From Lichenostomus cassidix (taxonomy: Eukaryota > Chordata > Aves > Passeriformes > Meliphagidae), in the NCBI GenBank assembly GCA_008360975.2, contig CM039182.1, forward strand, positions 101,711,443 to 101,775,442: a stretch of DNA of 64,000 bases. The letters are read 5' to 3'. The notes under the pieces are model-generated. The model was not told the origin of the DNA. It did not search any database and saw only the letters and a list, made by a program, of their open reading frames with translations. The stretch's first letter is position 1; the number at the start of each line of letters is the position of its first letter. This document shows positions 53,001 through 64,000 of the stretch, in pieces. The position numbers and the translations under genes were made by a program.

Positions 53001-54159
53001 TTTTAGAAGATGTTTATCTAAAACCGTCTTTAGAGAAACCATGCATGTTTTGATGTCATTATTGAATATCGGTTATTTTTGGCACAAAATATTTGTTCTA
53101 CATCTGGATGTTGAATCATCTATATACCAATAACTATTTGATCTAGCCAACATGATACATGATTACAATAATCATCACAACATTAGAATCAAGATCCCAT
53201 TTCGAAGAAAAATATGCTACTTGCCTATGCTATTTCTTTGGGTTTGTTCAGTTCCTGCAGCTAAAATGTAAATTTTATTTTCCATACAGCTTGTTTCTAA
53301 TCCAGCTTTTTTGGGGGTGTTGGGCTTAGGGATTTGTCCTGCTTAAAACTGAGTCTGCTTGCTGTAAATAGCTACTGCTACTTTCAAGATCTTTTAAATT
53401 CTGGTACTGAGGCGAATATCCCAGCCAATTTAATTCCCAGCAGGTGTCATGGGGGTTAAGTGTTTCAGGACAGAAAAGTGTTTTATTTCTTCTGGAATTA
53501 CTAGTTCAGTGTATCCCATTTTAAGTAATGTCCAATGAGAAGTCTGTGATGATTCCTTACTGTAACAACAAATAAACCAACAAACTTTAGAAGAAAGCTA
53601 CTGTGATAGCAGTAGAGAATTAAGGGTTTTCTCTTAGTCAGACTTCTCCCACAACAAGTAGAGCTGGTTTTAATCCTGCTATTTTAGACTTCAAAGCCTT
53701 TTAGGGTGCCAGTTTTCATTTGCACCTTATTCTCCTGCTAAGATAGATGGCATGATGCATAAAGCGTTGAGGATGGAGTGATGACTGCAACCCACTACCC
53801 AAACCTATTATTTTTCTACTCCTCCGTTTCTTCTGGCTTGTGTCTCAGCTTATTGATTTCAGGATATCTTCAAGTGTCAGACATTTATTTAAAAATCCTC
53901 ATGTCAAAACAAGAGCATTGCCACATAAGTGCTATAAAAATTACACAGTCTTTGACTAAATCTTAATCACTGAATTTCTGAACAGACTGATGATGACAGC
54001 TATCGAGGTGAAAAATGTCATAATTTCTGACACACGGTATGTGTTCACAGAAAGACTGTAAACCACTAGTTCTGCTGTTACTAGATATTTAGGATGCAGA
54101 TTGCTATTTTGCATAATTATGGCTGCCACAAAAGATTATACTTGTACTAAAAATATATA

Positions 54160-54540
54160 TCACTATCTAAACACAAATATGGGCTTTTTTTCATTGCTCT
54201 TTCTCCCTCCTATCTCTATTCAATACATATTTCATTCTCATTATATTGTCCTGCTTCTGCTCTCTTTCCCATTCATTCTTTGTGCAGTTTTCCTTTATAT
54301 CTTTATTATTTCTCTGTGCCCCTGTATTTCTAAATCATTGTTTATTTGGGGGAAGAAAAGTTATTTTCAGACTTTTTTCCTGGTTTTGCCTCATTGTCAA
54401 TTCCCTTTGCTTGTTTCCTTTCTTTCCTCAGTATTATTTGATTCTCCCCATTTCACATATTTGCATCTCAAAGTTCTTTCCTTTTTCAGATTTCCTGGTT
54501 TTCTGTGCTTCCTCCAACAACTTATTTTGCTGCTTCTTCT
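54160..54540 (+). other. Pyrimidine-rich tract with spurious open frames
   Basis: About 380 bases are dominated by T and C on the forward strand. Because stop codons need purines, this leaves overlapping forward frames open (150 codons at 54101-54553 and 98 at 54246-54542) with F/L/S-rich translations. These are composition artefacts, not membrane protein genes. Confidence 0.7.
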
Positions 54541-54599
54541 AATAATTGATTGAATGTTGGAATGAAATCTAATAATTGATTGAATGCTGGAATATTTCT
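54540..54599. repeat. 30-bp tandem duplication, two copies
   Basis: TAATAATTGATTGAATGTTG with its following ten bases (54540-54569) is repeated directly as TAATAATTGATTGAATGCTG and its following bases (54570-54599). The first 25 bases differ at one position. Confidence 0.9.
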
Positions 54600-57224
54600 T
54601 CCAATGAAATATATGTGGGGTTTTTTCAAAATTGTAGGTCACCCTTCATTTTAAGCAAGGCTCAAATAGCTAGAATACTTACACAGAAGTGGGTGCACCA
54701 GCAAAAATCCTTAAGCCATCAGCAGGTGTGTATCCAGTACTCCACTTTTCTGGTCACTGAAAAACAAGACTGGGCTGGAGATTTGGATGAAGAAAAGCTG
54801 AAGAAAAGACCATTCAGAGTGTTCAAGTTGAATGATGCTTCAGCAGAAGTGGAAAAGCAAAACTCTATCACAAGGGACTGTTAAAAATTTCTGTTCTTAC
54901 AGGAGTAGTGGACTTTGGATCCAGTCTTGACATAAAATTTCTTAAGTTTCAAGTATTTAATATATTTTCTTCCACTTCCTATCTGATCAATCCTTGTACT
55001 CTTTCAACTTTTGCCCTTGAGCATAAACAGGAAATTAAACTAACCTTCCTTGGCCTTTAATTTAGATATTACTTAAATGGAGCTAATTATCGTTTAACTG
55101 TCTTGATAAGGTATTTTCAGTTTGCTTACTAATTGTAACAAACATCAAGATTATCTGCTTAAAGATGATTTAAATGCAAACTATTGTAATTTCCAAAAGA
55201 ACCTATGCCCTCAGAATTAAGTAGTTCATCACTCACTTAATCATGTAACCTCCAAAGTTACTTGGTTTAGAAAAAATCTATTTTTGCTTTAGGTGTTGCA
55301 TTTACATGACAGAAAATTGCTTTTTTACTTGCCAACTTGTTATTAGTATGTCATATACTGTTTCTGAAATATCAGCTTCTTGTTATGCAACAGTTAGAAA
55401 GAGAAAGATTGCAAAAATTATACAGATTTCAAGGCTTGACTTGTGATTCTCCGAATTTCTGCCCTATGTGCATGCTGAAGCACAGAAAGCACACTGACAT
55501 TTTTTCTACCTGGCAGAAATCTATAAATCAAATGAAATTTTCAATATCTGGTTGGCACTGGCAATCTGCTCTGACAGACTGCAGTATGAACAATCTGGTA
55601 GCTGAGTAAGAGAGTTGCTATCAAGGTCTTGCATCCTGCACTGACTTCTTAGCAGTTTTTAAAAAAATCTGTTAGTACAATCCCTGTTTTAAGACCACAG
55701 TATTAAAAATCTTGGCTATGAATGTTTAATGTTGCTTAATTAATTTAAATTGTACCAACCATTAACTTGCTAAGGCGACTGAGATACCAAGGGCCTCATA
55801 AGCAGCAATTAAGACCATGAAATGGGAGTTATGATCAAGAAAGTCATGCACTTGTGCCTCCATCTCCATGTTCATTGTTGCACTGCAACATTATTTGGAA
55901 AGGAATTTGAAGCAACAAATGCCAGTAGATCTGCATCAGAGGAGACACGACCCTTTGTTTTATTTGAAGGGCTTTTGACCTGCCTCATGTGCCTGACCAG
56001 GGTATTGGCTCCACTTGGCTGTTGTACATCCAGACAGTCTTGGCAGTATGCTCAGTGGGATTTTTAGGCACTGTGATTTTTTTACCACAGGGCAGGGGAA
56101 TTGCCACCTGCAACTGCTTCCTACATAAGGATTGTTGCCTACCAAATATGCATAAATGTAGAAGAGCAACCAGTTTCTACTCATAGGGTTTCACCTATTT
56201 AAGCAGCTGAAGGAAACAAAGGTCAGAATAAAGGAACTAATAGTATTCTGCTAATGTGTCACTGAGGACTGTATAAAGCCCTAAACTGCAGATCCTCAAA
56301 GGGTTTCTTTGCACATCTCATTCAACCTCACTCAGAGTCCTTCGGTGTCTCTGTGTGCCCAGGGCTGCATGTCTGCCTGGTGGCATGTGGCCACTGAAAA
56401 ACAGAAAAGATGGTAGCATTCAAACTCACTGGGCATTCTTCATCTCCTAGATGGTTTGTATATAGTGAAAAATAAAAGGATCTGTTTCTGCAGGCTGTTA
56501 TACCATCCTTTACAAGTCTGAGAAATCAAACTGTCATATTAGTGTGTATGTATTATTGATTTTGTGAGGTACGATAAACATTTTAAATTTCTTATAGGGA
56601 ACTAAGAGTGAGAAGAATATAGTATTTGATTTAAAATCTTTCTAAGTGAGTGGTCTGCAAGTTTTTCTGATCTCAAAACTCAGCAAGGATTGAACTTATG
56701 GCTACAGTCCATATGATCTAGCAGGAATTTAGGAAGAGGTAAATCCTATTTAGTGAACTTTATCCAAACACAGCAATAAAGCTCCAAAAAAAATTTAAAT
56801 TAGATTTTCTCTGTTAGATTAGGGACATCACTTCATTCTTTCCTCCAAAATGTTTTTATGACTAATGCACTCTTTCTGGGTTAGCTGCAGAGTTGGTTTT
56901 AGATTAAAATAAAATAATAATGCCTTGCTAAAATTATTTTTCTATGCATGAATTGATATATAAGTTCAAACTATTTTATATTTCTTTTTAAAGAACAAAT
57001 CATCCACAGTAGAACTGGTGCAGTATCTAGGGGGATATAAAATAATATCCTGAGAAGGTCACAGTTATAACATGTTTTTAACCTTAGTTGCATCAGTATG
57101 GCATTTCCCTCACTGTCATCTTTTAGTACTCCCTTCAGCCTCATGTTGAAAGACAACATTCAGGTGATTTAGCTGTCAAATAATTTTCCTGAAAGCAGCA
57201 AGATAACCAGAGAAAGGACAGCAC

Positions 57225-57350
57225 ACGGGGCTGGAAAGGCCCCCAAGATGTCGCTCAGTCTCTGTAAGTTGGTCTAAGGCAGGGCCAGCTGCTCCTAAAT
57301 CACATCTTGCAGATGTCTGTTATCTTTTTCTGAAAACCTAAAATGATGGC
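57225..57350 (-). mobile_element. Old CR1-type LINE 3' UTR scrap, reverse strand
   Basis: The blocks AAGGCAGGGCCAGCTGCTCC, AAATCACATCTTGCAGATGT, CTGTTATCTTTTTCTGAAAA and CCTAAAATGATGG follow the order of the reverse-complemented 3' region of an older amniote CR1 group. There are many substitutions. Boundaries are approximate. Confidence 0.58.
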
Positions 57351-57354
57351 TCAA

Positions 57355-57545
57355 TATCAAGTTAGATATCAGGAATTTGTTTCTAACTGTAAGGATAGGG
57401 CAGCAGGGACATAGCTGCCTGGGGAATCTGCCAGATGGGAGGTTTTTGAGTGTGATTGAGAAAAATATTAACCAAGTGTGATGGAGTCAGCAGTGGCTGA
57501 GCCTGCCTTGGGGCAAGAGGCAGATTGGAGGAGCTTGTCAAAACA
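57355..57545 (+). mobile_element. Old CR1-type LINE ORF2 end and 3' UTR, forward strand
   Basis: TCAAGTTAGATATCAGGAAT, TCTAACTGTAAGGATAGG, GCTGCCTGGGGAATCTGCC and GGAGGTTTTTGA match the end of CR1 ORF2 in order. A 3' UTR block, CTGCCTTGGGGCAAGAGGC, follows near 57505. It appears to belong to the same old group as the reverse-strand scrap just before it, but in the opposite orientation. Confidence 0.6.
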
Positions 57546-57775
57546 GGAAACAGGAACTGTCTGACTTTGCCCAGTGTCCCTCATCCACAGCCCTCAGCAC
57601 TCTCAGTGTCGTGTAGAGCACAGCATGGCTTTCTCCCAAGAAGCTCTCCATCGTCCAGATCCCTCATGCCGGCTTTCTGCACACCTTTTTACCAAGGAAC
57701 TGATGTTGTCTTCAAGCCATTGTTGCCTCCTTCTGTGATAACTGAAACTTGGGCTAAATGTATGCTCTGTGACTT

Positions 57776-57807
57776 CTACTTTAGAGCTACTCTAAAGTAG
57801 CTCTAAA
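57776..57807. repeat. Two overlapping, mutually exclusive perfect hairpins
   Basis: CTACTTTAGA (57776-57785) pairs with TCTAAAGTAG (57791-57800) across a 5-base loop. TTTAGAGCTAC (57780-57790) pairs with GTAGCTCTAAA (57797-57807) across a 6-base loop. The two stems share bases, so only one can form at a time. Confidence 0.85.
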
Positions 57808-57894
57808 TCAGGTGGTTTTGGCCCTGCTAGTAGGTCCCAAATATGATTGTGGCTGCAGCTATACTATTCAAGCCAGCAAGGTTGAACCTATTGG

Positions 57895-58500
57895 TGCTGC
57901 TGAGCACAATCCAGCAGTGTGCTCCTGCAAGGAAAGCTAAAAGCACATTGGGCTGCCCTGGCTGGAGCATGAGCAGCAGTTTGAGGCAAGTGATTAGCCT
58001 GGCACTGTGGTGAGGCTTTATGTACATCCTGTATTGATCTCCCATCCTCAGGACAAGAAGAATATCAACAAACAGGAGGGAGTCCAGCACACATCCACCA
58101 GAATGTTTAGGGGCATGGAATACATATCTTAGAAGCTGGAGGAGGTGGGTTTGTTCATCCTGAAGAAAATAGCATCAGGGAATATTACTTACTACCTTTT
58201 TGCACCTAGAAAGGAGTTCTTGAGAAGATGAAGCCAGTATCTTCTCAGAGATACAAACTGAAAGAATGAGGCATAGGTCACAAGCTACAGCAAAAGAAAT
58301 CCCTACTAGGCATAATGGAAAAAACAATGGAGTACTCTAGCTCAACATAGTGAGGCAATGGAAGTTGCTTTTTTTGAGATATTCCAACCTTAACTGTAAA
58401 AAGTCCTGAGAAACCTCACGTTAGCCCTGCCTTCAGTACAAGTTTGGCACAGATAACCTTCAGAGGTGCTTTCCAATTCCAATCTTTCAGTGATTCTGAT
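57895..58500 (+). mobile_element. CR1 LINE, forward strand: ORF2 C-terminus plus 3' end
   Basis: The start shows a decayed CAATCCAGCAGTGTGCTCC block (the SQQCA region of ORF2), followed by GGCACTGTGGTGAGGC (the LVRP region) and AATATCAACAAACAGGAGG (the rearranged KKD.E..E region). The tail CAGAGGTGCTTTCCAATTCC runs to GTGATTCTGAT at 58500, the CR1 3' terminus. Frame breaks are numerous. It is 5'-truncated. Confidence 0.83.
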
Positions 58501-58554
58501 TCAACCACTTATTGTGCACTGTTACTCCCAGACCTTCAGGGAAAAAAATGTCTT

Positions 58555-59288
58555 AGAGAATCATAAAACCGCTCATATTGGAAGTGACCTCAGAAGATCA
58601 TCTGGTCCAATCTTTCATGGGAAAATGAGATTGGATGAGATTATCTATCACCCAGTCCCACTGTATCTTCAAACCTTCAGTGATGGGGACTCTACGACAT
58701 CTCTGGGGAGGTTGTTCCAGAGACTGGTTGTATCACTACAGAAATATTTTTTCTTACATCAAAGATGAAATCTGTCTCAGTGCAACTTGTGCCTGTTGCC
58801 CCTTGTCTTCTCTGTGTGGCTCCTTGAGGAGGGAAACCTTCTGTCCTCATTGTAGTCATCCTTTAAGTGCTGGATACTTTAAGTGCTATGAGGAGGTCCC
58901 CACTCCCTTCTTCAGGGATAAAACACATCACTCTTTCAAGTCTTTCTTCATGGGCCAGGTATTCTAGCCCTTTGATCATCTTCACAGCCTTCCTCTGGAC
59001 CATCTCCACTTTGTCTGTGTCTTTCTTGAAATGTAGGGCACCAGGACTGAACTCCAGGAGTGGCCTGACTAGCACTGAGTACAGAGGGTCTCTGTCAGTA
59101 ATGCCCCTGTGGATGCAACCCAGGATCCAGTTTGCTTCTTTTGTTGCAGCCATGCTCTGCCAACTCATGTTCAGCTTGTCCAACAGAACCCCCAGGTCAG
59201 CAAGGTTGCTCTGAACCTCACAGATCCCAGCCTGCACTGGGTTCTTTGGTTGTGTCCACCCCAGGTGTACGGCTTTGCGCTTGATAAA
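58555..59288 (-). mobile_element. CR1 LINE, reverse strand: ORF2 C-terminal part plus 3' UTR
   Basis: The 3' end at 58555 reads AGAATCATAAAAC, then TTGGAAGTGACCTCAGAAGA and TCATCTGGTCCAATC, the reverse complement of a CR1 tail. The coding part lies between about 58863 and 59288 on the reverse strand (separate entry). The 5' end is truncated just inside the thumb region near 59288. It faces the forward CR1 ending at 58500, leaving only 54 bases between the two 3' ends. Confidence 0.93.
58863..59288 (-). pseudogene. CR1 ORF2 C-terminal fragment, still open
   Basis: On the reverse strand a frame of about 140 codons is still open through the last part of CR1 ORF2. It covers the KAVHLGWTQP thumb remnant, a DLGVLLDKLNMSWQSM block, NWILGCIHRGI, LYSVLVRPLLEFSPGALHFK, KVEMVQRKAVKMIKGLEYLA and HEERLERVM. 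The product would be a headless RT C-terminus without palm or endonuclease. The open state suggests a comparatively young or lucky copy rather than a functional gene. The frame extends a few codons past the element to 59300. Confidence 0.8.
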
Positions 59289-62200
59289 TGAGCTAAGCAA
59301 AATAAAACCTTTGTATTTTTGTATATGAGAGCCGCTTTAGGAAAACATGTGTGGGAGGAGAATACATGAGGTGAGTATGGCTCCATATTAGAGGGTAAAA
59401 TAGGATTCAATAATTCCTAAGTCTCCTGGAGTTTATTGCTGGATATGATTACTAATAATAATAACAACTAATGTAAATTTCTATTAGGATTACATTTGTC
59501 CTCCATTGAATAATAACAGCATTGTTTGGCTAATTTTGAAAGGATTTGACATAATCTGAGTATGAGCTAAGAAACTACGGTTAAGTCAGTAAAAATGAGA
59601 AACCAGACTGTATTAAAAGAACTACACTGGGGAAATGATCCAGTACTCAAACTACTCTTAGCCTTATTTTCTGGAATTCATAGTCTTTTCCCTGAGCCAC
59701 TTTTTACTAGGAAAAGGCAAATGACTTGTACCTTACTGAGCAACTTAGTGATTGAGTGCGGTATATATAATGTTTAAAAGGAAATTTTACAATATGTTTT
59801 TCATCAATCAGAAGCACTCTTCACTCTTGTAATCACTATCCTTTGAAGTCTGAGGGCATGTAATTGTCCATTAGAAAAAAAATCAGTTATGATCTACTTT
59901 TGCTTTAATGCGGAAAGTTATGCCTATGACACTACTTTTAGTAGTTATGCTTCTCCTGATCCAGAACATACATCTAAGTCTCAAAGATGATTTAAGCTCT
60001 TGTGCTAGAGAGATTTCTCTGCTTCTGGGAACACAAAATTACTTTGGTTTTTTTTGAGGTCAATCTGGACTACCATAGTACCATTGAAATTAGTACTGCA
60101 GCTGAAAACAGAGAAAATTAAATGCATAAATCAGATTTTTATACACATACAAACACCAATAATGTCTATTAAATTTAAAGTAATTAGTTAACTGGTGTTT
60201 TTACTGGAATCAAAATAGAATTTTTAACTAAAAAATAACAAAATAACAACATCAAGGCTGAATTAGCAGTTTAAAAAATAATTATGCAAATAAAAAGCAG
60301 CATATAGTCTTGCAGTTTTCAAATGGAATAGGGACTTCTGCCCTTCCTTACTAATTCTAGGGCACCACAATGTACAAATTGCATGTCCTTTTGGTTCAGA
60401 TGTGCTGGCTGCACTGTGCTTGTCTGTGAATCATCTGTCCTTGCTGAAAAGCTTCAGGTAAAGAGCCCATTTGGGGCATGACACTCCCTGCAGTCTTCCT
60501 TCTCTCTACTGATGGTGTGTAAGTGAAGGGACAGTTTTGCCACATGACTACTTTATCTTTTATATACCTTTGGCACTCAAGAAGTGTTTCTAGAAACTGT
60601 CACATTATTTTATCAGCATGGCAACAAACAGTTCTCTTACAATCTTTTCTCATAAATATATAAAATATTTTCAATTTTAATCAGTGAAAAGGTTTTTAAA
60701 TTGATAATTTTTGTAGTAGAATAAACAGCATTTTTATACACTTGTCTCTAGGAAAACTTGCCCATTTTATCTGAGGAGCTTTGGCATTCCTGCAGTGAAA
60801 ATCATTTATCTCCTCTGAAAATTGCTTTTGGGTTGTAGAAGAAGTTAAATGAAGCTGAAAAGGTTCAGTTGCACTGAGAATTGGCAGAAATATTTTTCAT
60901 TTGCTTAGATTAGTTTGAATTTTCTGCACATTTCTGACAGCACAGTAAACAGGCTCCACATAAATAGGCATATATACTATATTTGTAACCTTAGCTTAGC
61001 ATCTGAGACAGTAAACACCATATCTAATACATTTGTCATTTTATACCATTTCAATTTGGTGTAAATAACTTGTACAACATTATGTAATGCTGAAGCCTAC
61101 AGGGAGAGCTGGAAACTGAAAGCCCAAGAGGTAGCAGCTAAACCAATATGATGCAGTGCCAGCTTACAGGTTCCAGATCTGACCTGATGTTTACATTCTG
61201 CTGTTGTTGCACTACCAGGAAAATGAACAATGATGCATTGGAGGAAGTTATGTCCAATATTCCCAAATGCCAACTACTTGAGCAGGTACTTGGGTTACTC
61301 AGTAGTCTGGGGTTTGTGTGTGCTTCAGTGAAAAGATGAAGCACAAATACACACATATTTTGGCCTACATAGAGTGCAGAAGAATTTTTGCTAGTTTCTT
61401 TCAGTAGTGTTTGTAACTCTGATCTGAGTCTCAATAATGGAATAGTTCATTTCCATGCTCTCTAAAATAATAAATACAGTCGTTTATAGTTGTTTGGCCT
61501 GGGGTGGGAGAAAAAAATGCATTGGCAAGAAGTAAATAATATTTTTTCCCATTCTGCAGATGCCGTGGCTTATAAATTCAGATCTATTACATGGATATGT
61601 ATGCACATGGAAGCCCATCTGGAAAATTTCTTTTTAATGGGCGTGTGTGTGTGTGTACTTCTACACAATTTATTATGATGATTTCCAGCAAGTTATGTAA
61701 GAAACATGTATCTCTAGGCCTGTGCATAGTCCATCTTATTTCAGCAGCACTGTTTAAAGCAGGCAATCAGGTTCATGGCCACATCCTTTGCAGTGTTGGG
61801 CTTTTAGAGTGCAACCCAGTGCTGGCTAAAGAAATTGAAGAAATGTGCCAGAGGTTTTAACTCAGACCCGGTCACTGTGTCTTGTGATTTTTGTCCAGCC
61901 TGCCTCATGGAAGGCTGAGCAATCAGTAACAAATTGGAGGCACAGCAAGAACCTGTGGTAACCTGCATCCTGATGAGCTGCTTCAAGTCTGCAGATGCAT
62001 TTCACCTGTACACTCTCAGAGATAGCTCAGTTTGGTCTCAGTGGGGTCAGCAGCAGTGCAGCCATAGAAACAAAGTGGTCTCGTGTATGAGATGGGAGTC
62101 TGTGAGCTAACCTTACCCATTATGCAGAGATGACACTTGAGAGCAGATCCAGACTCAGATTAAATTGGAGATGAGAATTTATGGGAGTGCAGAGCAAGAC

Positions 62201-64000
62201 CTAAACTGGCTAAATGTATGCCCACCTCAGCAGTTCTCTCACCGACCACTCTGTCAAGATGCCAACTTAATGAGCCAGTTTGTAAAGCAATGCCATCTTC
62301 CTCTGTCCAGATAAAAATATTCCCTGAGGATTATTTGAGGGAAGTTGAAAGGAGCACTTTCAGGGATTCACTTCATTAAATTGGGATTGAATGGTAATAA
62401 TGGATGGTCCATGGAAAAAACTGAAAATTTACTCAAATCTGGTATAATTTGGAAATGGCACCAGTTGTACACTGATTTCTCATGTACAAAATTAGTGCAG
62501 TCATATAAAGCATTGATATCTCACATAACACTAAGATCTAAGAAGTTTCTAAATGCAATCCACCAATATATTTGATTAAATCCTTCACACTGATATATTC
62601 TGCCTTGCGTTTAATGAATAAATAACCCTTTGTCCATGCATTAGTGGGGAATGTGAACTATTTTCTTATTTCCATTTAGAAGAATGAGAAGAAATCTGAT
62701 TTCAAGTACATTTTCTTATCTTACCACAACAGGAAATGTTAAAACTTTCTTAATCAAACTAGCTCTATTTTCTTCCAATTTAGTACTGAGCAGCCCAGAT
62801 AATTTCACTCAAAAAGGAGGCACCACAGGTAATGATAACTCTCTAGACCTCCTGACCGTCACACAAAAAAACTGTATGTACATCTTCCACACCACAGAAA
62901 TGAATATTTAATCTGGATGGTGAAGAGATTTAGCTAAGCTTCTTAACAAATGTGGATATCAGCCTCTGAAATGCTCCATCCCTATGCATACAAAGAAAGA
63001 ATAAAATTCTCATGAATACTTCTGACTAACTGATTCTTGAATTGTCCAGAGATGCTATACGAGGCTGCTTGTTTGCCAACTCTGTTGAAATGTTTTTCCC
63101 ACTAAAAAATACAACAGTGACACTTATGTTGTTGAAATAGGCAAAAGACATAACGAAATTGCTCATAGTGTGGAAAATATACTGTTTTCTCCCTGGAGCC
63201 CACCACATTTTTTGCAAAATATGTATCCATTTATTATTTTACATTGAGATTCAGATTTTGAAATGAATTCTGATGCAAACAGAAACAGTGCCAAATCCAC
63301 TCTACTTGCTGCATAAACTTTTTCCAAAGTAATTTCTTTTGTTATAAAAGGCAAAATCACTGTTCAGTAGTTACATGTGGAAGTTATAGCCAAGTTGCAA
63401 GGATTTCTCAAATTTCATGTTGCATACACCAGTGTTGAGTGAAACCAGGAGTAAATGAAGCCCTGAAAAATTATTGTATCCCTCAATAAATAAATATACC
63501 CTAAAAACTGCAAAAAAAAGGGAACCATAGCCCTTATATTTACCTATATATGTCAGTATTAGTGACTGAATATAAGAATGAAAAAGCTAAATTTTCTTTA
63601 TAAGCAAGAAGACAGTCATAGCTAATTTATTCCTTAATTTTTATCCTAATGGGTAATACATGACATATTCATGGATATTCAGAAATCAAGTTGGTTTGAA
63701 ATTTGCAATCTCTACCATAAATTAAAAGCATTTCCTCCAAAATCATATCACTCTACCCATCATTAACTTCAGTGCCTTACAGTAACTCATAATTGAATTA
63801 CTTTATCTCATAATTTTATCACATTGTATTCACTCAAAAAAATATTAAGGCCTCTCTATTTTACCTTTGTTTACCTAAAGCATTTTTAACTGCTCCTTTG
63901 CTCTGTTCACCTCTGACTCTGTGTTTGTAATGCACTCCCCAAGGTCAGAAGACTGCAGGTTTTTAATAGAGGTGGAAAGGGATGGGCAGGTTGCAGACAA
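59289..64000. other. AT-rich non-coding stretch, no gene seen
   Basis: No gene or transposon recognised in the last 4.7 kb, apart from the GT microsatellite at 61643. One 66-base exon-like patch at about 61218-61283 is discussed under rejected items. Confidence 0.5.
61643..61656. repeat. GT dinucleotide microsatellite
   Basis: Seven uninterrupted GT units preceded by GGGC. Confidence 0.95.

Larger units (their letters stand above)
49883..57224. other. AT-rich non-coding stretch, no gene seen
   Basis: No gene or transposon recognised. It contains a 13-bp tandem repeat, a 30-bp tandem duplication and a pyrimidine-rich tract, listed separately. Confidence 0.5.

Noticed and set aside
54101..54553. 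150-codon F/L-rich frame that could pass as a multi-span membrane protein
   Set aside because: It lies in a pyrimidine-rich tract where stops are depleted by composition; neighbouring frames are open too, and no domain is visible.
61218..61283. 66-base patch between a good acceptor (GTTGTTGCACTACCAG) and a GTACTT donor, encoding KMNNDALEEVMSNIPKCQLL
   Set aside because: Too short to judge, with no in-phase partner exon seen nearby and no family recognised.
62023..62062. tRNA A-box-like TAGCTCAGTTTGG that might suggest a tRNA gene or SINE head
   Set aside because: No B-box or cloverleaf follows within the expected distance.

Overview
The window looks like non-coding DNA from a bird (or a close archosaur relative). 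It is AT-rich, has no operon-like packing and no long open frame that reads as a host gene. Nearly all recognisable content is interspersed repeats diagnostic of birds: chicken-repeat-1 (CR1) LINE fragments on both strands and three avian-type endogenous-retrovirus LTRs. It is most likely intergenic (gene-desert) sequence or part of a very large intron. I found no rRNA, tRNA, CRISPR array or prokaryotic-type gene, and I do not see a convincing new biological system.

Layout. Bases 395-528 hold a CR1 3' end. From 4.6 to 9.5 kb there is a CR1-rich stretch: a short 3' scrap at about 4.6 kb, a reverse-strand 3' half at 5.85-6.60 kb, a much older amniote CR1-type ORF2 piece at 6.96-7.73 kb, an AT minisatellite at about 7.9 kb, and a forward copy at 8.34-9.48 kb that has lost its endonuclease. 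From 9.6 to 27.9 kb I recognise no transposon in about 18 kb; it holds some inverted repeats, an unexplained 146-codon open frame and TAAT-rich AT sequence. A solo LTR with a perfect 5-bp target duplication sits at 27.98-28.42 kb, followed by a reverse CR1 at 28.84-29.70 kb. From 29.7 to 44.8 kb there are a tetranucleotide microsatellite, an old amniote retroposon tail (35.7 kb), two CR1 scraps (37.0 and 39.1 kb) and a weak pair of exon-like segments on the reverse strand (42.88-43.53 kb). At 44.8-45.6 kb a truncated LTR lies between two diverged direct repeats of about 157 bp. A second solo LTR occupies 49.31-49.88 kb. At 57.2-59.3 kb four CR1 pieces in alternating orientation are packed together. 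The last 4.7 kb holds only a short GT repeat.

Nothing here works together as a pathway. The CR1 copies are 5'-truncated, frame-shifted or internally deleted and are presumably immobile; the LTRs have no internal retroviral genes beside them. Family assignments rest on recalled consensus features and were not computed. Boundaries of degraded repeats are good to about 10-50 bases.
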